The notes: generated from the sequence alone by a model not told the origin. 5,550 bases of DNA from Lachnospiraceae bacterium (GCA_024684065.1 JAIKXO010000077.1:1-5550); one strand, 5' to 3'; shown: positions 1 to 4,371, numbered from the stretch's first letter. Numbers and translations are program-made.

Positions 1-12
1 ATCACTACCTAA

Positions 13-252
13 TTATTGTACCAGATGCCATACTATAATACAAGCGAAAAATGGCTAAAAATCAAGGAAAATCAGCAGTTTGTTTTGCTTTCAATCTACA
101 TGGTTTTATAGCTTAACTACCTAATCGGACTGATAGTGGTGATTTTATTATATTTCCCCTGTTTTTTCAACTGCGTCCGGAAAGCCAAAAGGTTTCGAAA
201 GGGGATACTGTATGTTATAATACTTTCGGCTGCCTGTTTAGTAATCCTATGA
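13..252 (+). pseudogene. Possible decayed membrane protein reading frame with an internal TAG
   Basis: Reading from base 13 gives a protein-like sequence that stops at TAG 109-111 and resumes in the same frame to TGA 250-252. The part before the stop contains NTSEKWLKIKENQQ and then a hydrophobic run (FVLLSIYMVL). After the stop come a strong hydrophobic helix (LIGLIVVILLYFPCFF), a basic loop (VRKAKRFRKG) and a second helix (ILYVIILSAACLVIL). A two-helix hairpin with a basic loop on both sides of one stop is what a recently inactivated small membrane protein would look like. A further in-frame TAA lies at 10-12, so the true 5' end is lost or outside the window. I do not recognise the family. 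Against this, AT-rich intergenic DNA readily encodes hydrophobic stretches, and no start with a Shine-Dalgarno site is visible, so confidence is low. Confidence 0.3.
193..221 (+). promoter_or_regulatory. Extended -10 promoter for the YunG-family gene
   Basis: A consensus -10 box TATAAT lies at 216-221, preceded by TG at 213-214, which together form an extended -10 element. With a 17-nt spacer the -35 box would be TTTCGA (193-198), a weak match; extended -10 promoters tolerate that. Transcription would start near 228, leaving a leader of about 35 nt before the GTG start at 264. The promoter sits inside the decayed membrane reading frame. Confidence 0.5.
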
Positions 253-257
253 GGAGG
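251..257 (+). promoter_or_regulatory. Ribosome binding site that fixes a GTG start
   Basis: GAGGAGG at 251-257 is a near-perfect Shine-Dalgarno sequence, followed by a 6-nt spacer and GTG at 264-266. The in-frame ATG at 249-251 overlaps this site and has no Shine-Dalgarno sequence of its own. Translation from the ATG would give five extra residues (MRRSI) encoded by the binding site itself. GTG 264 is therefore the better start. Confidence 0.75.
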
Positions 258-263
258 TCCATT

Positions 264-701
264 GTGAGGAATTATTACGGCCACGAAGTGTCGGATGTTA
301 AGCCTGTCACAGACGAGTATCCGGGAATTAACAGCCCCGGAGAGCTATACGACGCCCTGTGCGGAATATGGTGCGAATATACCTGCGCGCCAAGACTTCG
401 CTGTCATTACAGCGACGAAAACAGGACGCTTGGCCAGTGCTCCATCACTGCCTTCCTTGCGCAGGATATCTTCGGAGGCAGGGTTTACGGGATCCCTCGT
501 GAGGGAGGCACCTTCCACTGCTACAATGAGGTGGAAGGCAGGGTATTTGACCTGACCAGCGAGCAGTTCGGTGATGAAAGGCTGGATTACGGCAACAATC
601 CCGAACAGTCCAGGGATGTCCACTTCGCCAATGAGGAAAAACGCTTAAGATATGAATATCTGAAGAATGCCTTAAAAGAGTATACTGCAATAAAACCTTA
701 A
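264..701 (+). CDS. YunG-family protein
   Basis: From the GTG start the product is about 145 residues, soluble, with no signal peptide or membrane segment. It carries the hallmark pattern of the YunG family: an N-terminal helix with LCGIWCEYT, then GQCSITAFLAQDIFGG, then FHCYN followed by VFDLTSEQF. Counting from the GTG, the GQC cysteine is C59, the FHCYN histidine H85, and the DLT aspartate D96. Their order (Cys, His, Asp) recalls a papain-like cysteine hydrolase triad, but that is inference; the family's function is not known to me. The N-terminal half is rich in cysteine (LCGIWCEYTCAPRLRC), unusual for a cytosolic protein. It is the first gene of a short plus-strand unit with the ABC fragment 7 nt downstream. 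The family call is solid; the biochemical role is open. Confidence 0.8.
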   Translation: MRNYYGHEVSDVKPVTDEYPGINSPGELYDALCGIWCEYTCAPRLRCHYSDENRTLGQCSITAFLAQDIFGGRVYGIPREGGTFHCYNEVEGRVFDLTSEQFGDERLDYGNNPEQSRDVHFANEEKRLRYEYLKNALKEYTAIKP

Positions 702-703
702 GA

Positions 704-725
704 AGCCGATGATGGGAAAGAAATC
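704..725 (+). repeat. 22-bp exact repeat, copy 1 (start of ABC fragment)
   Basis: Bases 704-725 are identical to 1643-1664. The repeat begins AGCCGATGATGGG, ends GAAATC, and covers both tandem ATG codons, so both genes start MMGKKS. Upstream similarity continues imperfectly: CCTTAAGA here against CCTATAGG in the other copy. Confidence 0.9.
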
Positions 726-1044
726 CTTAATAAGATCGATCATACTGATCATGTTTCCTGTGCTCATGATCAGTGGAATATCCGTCATGGCCGCTTCTCA
801 TGATATCACTTGTGGGCATAAAGGTGAGATAACCGGCCTGATCAAGGCAACAGCCATAGTAGGTTATATTGCCGTTCAGGATCTGACCAAGGCAGGTGAT
901 ATCATACGGAGCCGCACCTATGAAGCGTTTTTCCCTCTGATCGCCATAGCCATATTTTATTTTGCCCTGGAGGGTCTTTTCGGCGTGATCGTGGAGCAGA
1001 TACGCAGGAAAACAGACCGCAGGGAAAGAAAAAGGGGTGAATAA
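709..1044 (+). CDS. C-terminal fragment of a polar amino acid ABC transporter permease behind a signal-like N-terminus
   Basis: Residues 1-10 are basic and residues 11-29 hydrophobic, ending in VMAAS, like a signal peptide or membrane anchor. From about residue 38 on (KGEITGLIKATAIVGYIAVQ, then DLTKAGDIIRSRTYEAFFPL) the sequence matches the last third of the permease domain of His/Gln/Glu-type importers. This is followed by one membrane helix (residues 73-96) and a very basic tail. A full permease domain needs about 200 residues and an EAA loop for contact with the ATPase; both the EAA loop and the first helices are missing. The reading frame is intact, so it may be expressed, but it cannot work as a permease. 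It most likely arose by internal deletion of a longer transporter gene, possibly a substrate-binding/permease fusion, which would explain a signal peptide. ATG 709 and ATG 712 are both possible starts; the Shine-Dalgarno site is weak. Its first 17 bases belong to a repeat shared with the XRE gene. Confidence 0.65.
   Translation: MMGKKSLIRSIILIMFPVLMISGISVMAASHDITCGHKGEITGLIKATAIVGYIAVQDLTKAGDIIRSRTYEAFFPLIAIAIFYFALEGLFGVIVEQIRRKTDRRERKRGE
744..774 (+). other. Perfect 10-bp inverted repeat inside the signal-like coding region
   Basis: ACTGATCATG (744-753) and CATGATCAGT (765-774) are exact reverse complements with an 11-nt loop. In mRNA this would form a stable hairpin about 35 nt after the start codon. 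It encodes residues 12-22 of the ABC fragment, the core of the hydrophobic segment. Confidence 0.6.
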
Positions 1045-1047
1045 CTG

Positions 1048-1356
1048 TCAGATAAATCTTACTGCCGTCCCATATGCCATGATCTCGGCCGCGCTCTGCA
1101 TGATAGAGGCTGAGGAATATCTCATTCCGACAATGGCGTCAGCTCCCAGGGCCTCTGCCTCTTTCACCATCCGCTCGCTGGCTATCTTTCTGGCGTTATC
1201 CATCATCTCGTTATATTTTGTAAGCTCCCCGCCTACGATAGTCTTGAGGCTTGCGCCAAGATCCCGGACCACATTTACTGTCTGGATAGTGCTCCCCTTG
1301 ACAATTCCCAATACTTCATAATTCTTCCCAATCTGTTCCGTTGTTGTAATGATCAT
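1048..1356 (-). CDS. YbjQ/UPF0145 family protein (putative heavy-metal-binding domain)
   Basis: The 102-residue product matches the small YbjQ family over its full length. Visible signatures are the N-terminal strands (MIITTTEQI, EVLGIVKGSTI), VGGELTKYNEMMDNAR at residues 41-56, the helix KIASERMVKEAEALGADAIV followed by GMRY to residue 80, and SAAEIMAYGTAV near the C-terminus. The family is cytosolic and its function is poorly known; the heavy-metal label comes from the domain name, and no Cys or His metal site is visible in this member. The start is well supported: AGGAGG (1364-1369) is 7 nt upstream of the ATG. It is the second gene of a minus-strand pair, overlapping the small basic protein by 41 nt, and its stop lies 3 nt from the stop of the convergent ABC fragment. 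Confidence 0.9.
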   Translation of the reverse strand: MIITTTEQIGKNYEVLGIVKGSTIQTVNVVRDLGASLKTIVGGELTKYNEMMDNARKIASERMVKEAEALGADAIVGMRYSSASIMQSAAEIMAYGTAVRFI

Positions 1357-1504
1357 CGTTCTTCCTCCTTTTTTTGTCTGATTTTTTTATCATATCAGAT
1401 TTGGATACATCCCTGATCCCCAGCCTGCTGCCGTATGCCTTAAGCTTCGGTTCCTTCATCTTCTCTATGATCCGGATCCTCATAAGCCGCTCTCTGACAT
1501 CCAT
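1316..1504 (-). CDS. Small basic hypothetical protein upstream of and overlapping YbjQ
   Basis: The predicted 62-residue product begins MDVRERLMRIRIIEKMKEPK, then LKAYGSRLGIRDVSK, and ends in a charged tail (KKSDKKRRKNDD...WEEL). GGGGG at 1513-1517 lies 8 nt before the ATG at 1504 as a purine-rich Shine-Dalgarno site; an earlier in-frame ATG at 1573 lacks one and would sit in the promoter. The N-terminal half reads like a compact amphipathic helical protein, while the tail is translated from the YbjQ ribosome binding site and first codons, so its sequence may be dictated by the overlap. No family is recognised with certainty; similar small MDxRExLLRIRIxEKM-type proteins seem familiar from clostridial genomes, from memory only. 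It is the first gene of the minus-strand pair divergent from the XRE regulator, and translational coupling to YbjQ is likely. Confidence 0.6.
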   Translation of the reverse strand: MDVRERLMRIRIIEKMKEPKLKAYGSRLGIRDVSKSDMIKKSDKKRRKNDDHYNNGTDWEEL

Positions 1505-1534
1505 CGGTTTATCCCCCTTTTCATTTCCTTTTGC

Positions 1535-1563
1535 TTTATGATACAGATATAGTATACTATAAT
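1535..1563 (+). promoter_or_regulatory. Candidate promoter for the XRE regulator
   Basis: A consensus -10 box TATAAT sits at 1558-1563. With a 17-nt spacer the -35 box is TTTATG (1535-1540), a poor match, so the promoter may be weak. Transcription would start near 1570, giving an ~80-nt leader that contains both TAGGA-type inverted repeats. Confidence 0.4.
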
Positions 1564-1573
1564 CAGCTAACAA
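1546..1573 (-). promoter_or_regulatory. Candidate promoter for the small protein-YbjQ pair
   Basis: On the minus strand TTGTTA (1573-1568, four of six -35 positions) is followed after 16 nt by TATATC (1551-1546, a moderate -10). An alternative -10, TATCAT, lies at 1543-1538 with a poorer -35. Either leaves a leader of roughly 25-35 nt before the ATG at 1504. The boxes overlap the 14-bp palindrome and the plus-strand -10 box. Confidence 0.35.
1548..1561. promoter_or_regulatory. 14-bp perfect palindrome between divergent promoters
   Basis: TATAGTATACTATA is a perfect palindrome centred at 1554/1555. It overlaps the plus-strand -10 box and the candidate minus-strand -10 box, a typical place for a shared operator. 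Being only A/T-rich, it could also simply be a product of two back-to-back -10 elements. Confidence 0.4.
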
Positions 1574-1590
1574 TAAACAGCCGATTTAGC

Positions 1591-1610
1591 GAATTAGGAG
1601 ATCCTAATTC
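1591..1610. promoter_or_regulatory. Inverted repeat, probable operator for the XRE regulator
   Basis: GAATTAGGA (1591-1599) and TCCTAATTC (1602-1610) are exact reverse complements separated by GA. A 20-bp site with 9-bp arms and a 2-bp centre suits a dimeric HTH protein. It lies just after the predicted transcription start of the XRE gene and about 40 bp before its start codon, fitting autorepression. Confidence 0.5.
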
Positions 1611-1633
1611 AGCAGGATCAACGAAATAAAATA

Positions 1634-1643
1634 TCCTATAGGA
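1634..1643. promoter_or_regulatory. 10-bp palindrome overlapping the XRE ribosome binding site
   Basis: TCCTATAGGA is a perfect palindrome that reuses the TAGGA/TCCTA half-site of the larger inverted repeat at 1591-1610, in the opposite arrangement. It covers most of the AGGAG Shine-Dalgarno site (1640-1644), so protein bound here, or RNA pairing with the upstream TAGGA arm, would mask translation initiation. Confidence 0.35.
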
Positions 1644-1664
1644 GCCGATGATGGGAAAGAAATC
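1643..1664 (+). repeat. 22-bp exact repeat, copy 2 (start of XRE gene)
   Basis: This is identical to 704-725 and includes the tandem ATG codons and the codons for GKK plus most of the next. This copy has the better Shine-Dalgarno sequence (AGGAG at 1640-1644), 6 nt before the second ATG. Confidence 0.9.
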
Positions 1665-2139
1665 TGTAAAGGAAAACAAGAATACATACCAGAACAGCAG
1701 GGAATCCGCCGGGCTTACTAGACAGCAGGCCTCCGAACAGATGGAATTCATATCCGCCGACAGAATAGAAAAGATCGAGAACGAGCGGACGGAACCGCAT
1801 CCCGAGGAGATACTTGCCATGTCGAAATGCTATAAGGATGCTTCCCTGTGTAACTACTTCTGCTCCCATAAATGTCCTATCGGGAAGGAATATGTCCCGG
1901 AGGTCGAATTAAAGGATCTGACCCAGATCACTCTTGAAGTCCTGTCCACCCTGAATTCCCTTGAAAAGGAAAAGGATCGGTTTATTGAGATTGCCGCAGA
2001 CAGCAGGATCGCGGAGGATGAGATCCCGGACTTCCTAAACATCAAGAAAAAGTTAGAGCAGATCTCCCTGACGGCAGACTCGCTCAGGCTTTGGATCGAG
2101 CATTCCGTCGCAAAAGGTGAAATGGGGAAGCTTGAATAG
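1648..2139 (+). CDS. XRE-family helix-turn-helix transcriptional regulator with a cysteine cluster
   Basis: The product has 163 residues. Residues 12-62 form a Cro/CI-type HTH: YQNSRESAGLTRQQASEQME (helices 1-2), FISADRIEKIENERTEPHPE (recognition helix and following turn), then EILAMSKCY. It is followed by a cysteine-rich stretch with C61, C68, C72 and C76 (spacing 6, 3, 3) reading LCNYFCSHKCPIG, then a helical C-terminal domain (residues 88-157) with heptad-like repeats suited to dimerisation. No signal or membrane segment is seen, so it acts in the cytosol on DNA. ATG 1651 is better spaced from AGGAG than ATG 1648; both give nearly the same protein. It is divergent from the small protein-YbjQ pair, with palindromes between them, so control of itself and of that pair is the natural inference. 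What it senses is unknown; the cysteines suggest metal or redox. Confidence 0.85.
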   Translation: MMGKKSVKENKNTYQNSRESAGLTRQQASEQMEFISADRIEKIENERTEPHPEEILAMSKCYKDASLCNYFCSHKCPIGKEYVPEVELKDLTQITLEVLSTLNSLEKEKDRFIEIAADSRIAEDEIPDFLNIKKKLEQISLTADSLRLWIEHSVAKGEMGKLE

Positions 2140-2492
2140 TGGAATCCCAATGCATTTCGCAGCTCGTACGAGACATCCTTGACTCCTTTCTTCGTTACTT
2201 TGTGTTCTTCCAAAAGATGGTTAGAAACTTTTACTATAAGGTTGATCAGCTCGACGTACAACGCTTCTTTATTTCCGATTTCTTTCTCGAGGCGGATCCG
2301 AAAGTCCTCGCATTCTATCAGGAACCGTATACCTTTTTCTGACCAGCTGTCTGTTATTCTTTGCAGGATCCCCGTAAAAACCACCAGGATAAGGAGCATC
2401 CTTGCCCCTGTAAATCCCGTGATAATATACCACGATGCCTGCCACAAAAACGCCTGCAATACCATTCCAATGACAAAGCCGGTATATAACAA
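2140..2492 (-). pseudogene. Membrane/helical protein remnant on the minus strand
   Basis: Read from about 2492 down to 2140 the minus strand gives a convincing protein: a hydrophobic helix (2492-2421, LLYTGFVIGMVLQAFLWQAS then WYII), a second helix (2408-2364, ARMLLILVVFTGILQ), and a long charged helical tail (FLIECEDFRIRLEKEIGNKE and so on) down to NALGFHY at the XRE stop. The frame has no stop until 1854, deep in antisense of the XRE gene, so the true C-terminus is missing. Upstream it runs into the terminator, and neither the ATG at 2465 nor a TTG at 2492 has a Shine-Dalgarno site, so the 5' end also looks lost. The F/Y-rich plus-strand frame over the same bases is the expected mirror of a K/E-rich coding strand. 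It is probably a gene fragment cut at both ends. I do not recognise the family. Confidence 0.4.
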
Positions 2493-2528
2493 TCCCCCCG
2501 GCAGTTCGTAAAAAAACTGCCGGGGGAT
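2492..2528 (-). terminator. Strong hairpin terminator for the amidohydrolase unit, possibly bidirectional
   Basis: CCCCCGGCAGTT (2495-2506) pairs perfectly with AACTGCCGGGGG (2515-2526) around an 8-nt loop, extended by two A-T pairs past a bulged C. On the minus strand it starts 36 nt after the amidohydrolase stop and is followed by ATTGTTAT, an imperfect U-tract. On the plus strand it is followed by ATGATTTTG, so it could also end transcripts running on from the XRE gene. Confidence 0.75.
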
Positions 2529-2562
2529 GATTTTGCGGTTTTGTCTGAAATTGTTCACTGTG

Positions 2563-4236
2563 TCATGCGGAGTAAACCTTCTTCCCCTCGAAGTAGGTCG
2601 CTTGAGCCCTGGCAGTGTGTATCTCATCCGCCGGGCAGGACAGCACGTCCTTGTCAACTAAGAGGAAGTCTGCATATTTGCCCACACTTATGCTTCCTCT
2701 TTCCTCTTCGATAAACAGCTGTTTTGCGCAGTTAATGGTCAGCGCGGTTATGACCTGTTCGCGGGTCAGGAGCTCATCGGGCCACCATGATTCTCCCTTA
2801 ACAGCGGGGTGCACGCCTGTAACCGCGATCTCCATAATACCGAAGGGATCGTCGGGGCAGCCGGAAAGCGCGGGGAAATCCGAGTGTGAGGACACATTGA
2901 TGCCGTAATCAAAAAATGTCTTCATAGGATACGATCTGTCCTCCATACCTGCAGGGACTATGGTTTTCAGGATCTCAACCGCTCCGTTTGGCATATTATG
3001 CCAGAGCATGCCGGCTGTTGCATAGATATTATGATCCGCCATACGCTGCCAGTCGGACTGATCAACGTTACGCACATGCACGATAGTATTACGCATTTCA
3101 TCCTTTCCGCCGTTAATGAATGCGTTAACGCATTGATTCACGGCCTTATTTCCCATTGTATGTATGTGCATGGACAGGCCATTTTCATTAGCCTTGCGCG
3201 TAATGTCCGTAGTCTCCTCTTCCGTCCAGTTGACGAGGCCCTGATGCCCGTCGGGATATAACGGATCCACAAATCCCGTACCGCCTTCAACCGTACCGTC
3301 CATAAAGAGCTTGACCCAGTTCGTTAATACATGATTTGTGGCGTATTTCCTGACCTCATCAGCTCCGGCAAGGGCCTTATCCACATCCATCCAGCTTTCG
3401 ATCTCGTAGCTTAAGCCCAATATAAAGTGCATATTACCGGCCTCGTCCACCTGTCTGGCAGCCTGATAGAAATGGTCGTTATAGAAATATTGAGACCATC
3501 CGTCCATATACATCGTGTATCCCTCTGACAGCATCTGATCCTGAATCGTCTTTATAGTTGCTTTTGCAACATCTACCGAGAAAAGCCTGTCATTGTCAAG
3601 GAAGGAACGTACATACGTTCCTGCCTGTTCCTTGAGGAAACCGGTGGGTGTACCATCGGGACCTATTTCTATCTCGCCTCCGCGGATCTCTGTCTTTAGT
3701 ACTGTGCCGTCTTCCTTCATGATCCCTGCGCTAACCAGGGCAATGGTGTTCACCAGCCCCTTATGGCCTTCCTCATCGGCAAAGTAGATTGGAATATCGG
3801 TGCTTATGGCGTCCAGCTGCTGACGGGTGGGCATATTCTTTGAAAAGGTATGGTAATTCCAGCCGAAACCGAATACAGTCTTTATCCCGTTTTCCTTTGC
3901 TTTCTTAACTGTGGCGGGAACGATCTCATTGAGGAACTTATCCACGCTATCCTGACCGCTGACGACCGTTCCGACCATAGGCATGGCATGACCTGTAAAA
4001 TAATGTGCATGGCCGTTGCCGCAGGAAGGCATCACAAGACCCCTGCCGGTATGATCGATAACTTCAGTCTTTCCTTCTTCAATAAATGCCCTGGCTCCCT
4101 TTCTGTCACCTACATAGACATACCTGCCGTCCTTTACGGCAAATGCTTCTACTGTCTGATTCTCGGAAGTAAATATCTTGCCATAGACAACGAGATCCGC
4201 ACTGTTTCCGCCTGGAAGTTTACCTGTTTCGTCCAT
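2563..4236 (-). CDS. YtcJ-like amidohydrolase (Amidohydrolase_3 family)
   Basis: The 557-residue product has the full length usual for YtcJ-like metal-dependent hydrolases: an N-terminal beta-sandwich strand set (ADLVVYGKIFTSENQ, VKDGRYVYVGD), the TIM-barrel, and a C-terminal return to the sandwich ending GSISVGKYADFLLVDKDVLS and YFEGKKVYSA. Catalytic positions visible are HAH (H76, H78) after beta-1, the GHKGLVN motif (H158), the VKLFMDG lysine (K309), MHIHTMG (H357, H359), IVHVRN (H387) and HSDFP (D452). The first metal motif reads MPSCGNGHAH rather than the common PGFIDxHxH, so the residue two before the first His is Asn. The family hydrolyses amide or related C-N bonds in the cytosol; the substrate cannot be told from sequence. 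AGGAGG at 4248-4253 precedes the ATG by 11 nt, a little long. It follows the carboxylesterase on the same strand, 135 nt away, and is ended by the hairpin at 2492-2528. Confidence 0.9.
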   Translation of the reverse strand: MDETGKLPGGNSADLVVYGKIFTSENQTVEAFAVKDGRYVYVGDRKGARAFIEEGKTEVIDHTGRGLVMPSCGNGHAHYFTGHAMPMVGTVVSGQDSVDKFLNEIVPATVKKAKENGIKTVFGFGWNYHTFSKNMPTRQQLDAISTDIPIYFADEEGHKGLVNTIALVSAGIMKEDGTVLKTEIRGGEIEIGPDGTPTGFLKEQAGTYVRSFLDNDRLFSVDVAKATIKTIQDQMLSEGYTMYMDGWSQYFYNDHFYQAARQVDEAGNMHFILGLSYEIESWMDVDKALAGADEVRKYATNHVLTNWVKLFMDGTVEGGTGFVDPLYPDGHQGLVNWTEEETTDITRKANENGLSMHIHTMGNKAVNQCVNAFINGGKDEMRNTIVHVRNVDQSDWQRMADHNIYATAGMLWHNMPNGAVEILKTIVPAGMEDRSYPMKTFFDYGINVSSHSDFPALSGCPDDPFGIMEIAVTGVHPAVKGESWWPDELLTREQVITALTINCAKQLFIEEERGSISVGKYADFLLVDKDVLSCPADEIHTARAQATYFEGKKVYSA

Positions 4237-4262
4237 TTTATTCGTTTCCTCCTTTTTTTATT

Positions 4263-4292
4263 TGCAGGGATGCGTGATTCGCTCCTGCATCC
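4263..4292 (-). other. Overlapping alternative stem-loops in the amidohydrolase leader
   Basis: On the minus strand TGCAGG (4289-4284) can pair with CCTGCA (4268-4263), while GGATGC (4292-4287) can pair with GCATCC (4273-4268). The two pairings share bases and exclude each other. They end about 10 nt before the amidohydrolase Shine-Dalgarno site. The arms are short, so this may be chance. Confidence 0.3.
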
Positions 4293-4307
4293 TAAGTATC
4301 TGTCTTA

Positions 4308-4341
4308 ATAGGGCAGTCCGAAATCTTCCGAACTGCCCCAT
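4308..4341 (-). terminator. Long hairpin between carboxylesterase and amidohydrolase
   Basis: On the minus strand GGGCAGTTCG pairs with CGGACTGCCC using one G-U pair. The stem can extend to about 15 pairs (AUG outside, GA inside) around a tetraloop. It begins some 30 nt after the carboxylesterase stop. It is followed by TATTAAGACAG, with no real U-tract, so it may be a weak or partial terminator, or a stabilising or processing hairpin that sets the ratio of the two genes. Confidence 0.5.
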
Positions 4342-4371
4342 AATATGTCAATTGACTTTCTTTACTTCTCT

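Noticed and set aside
16..39. TTGTAC with TATAAT (34-39) as a promoter at the left edge
   Set aside because: The spacer is only 12 nt, too short for sigma-70 type recognition, and no suitable -35 lies at 17 nt.
4..125. Direct repeat ACTACCTAAT at 4-13 and 116-125
   Set aside because: It is only 10 bp and lies in AT-rich sequence; it could be chance, and it falls in different frames of the decayed reading frame.
1316..1573. Longer form of the small basic protein starting at ATG 1573
   Set aside because: The extra 23 codons cover the promoter and palindrome and lack a Shine-Dalgarno site; ATG 1504 has one at suitable spacing.
2139..2342. A 67-codon plus-strand frame starting with GTG overlapping the XRE stop
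   Set aside because: It is rich in Phe and Tyr in the manner expected from the reverse of a Lys/Glu-rich coding strand, and has no convincing ribosome site.
1854..2657. A 267-codon minus-strand reading frame across the XRE 3' half and the amidohydrolase 3' end
   Set aside because: Its two ends lie antisense to the XRE gene and out of frame within the amidohydrolase gene, both of which are well supported; only the middle (about 2140-2492) reads like protein and is reported as a remnant.
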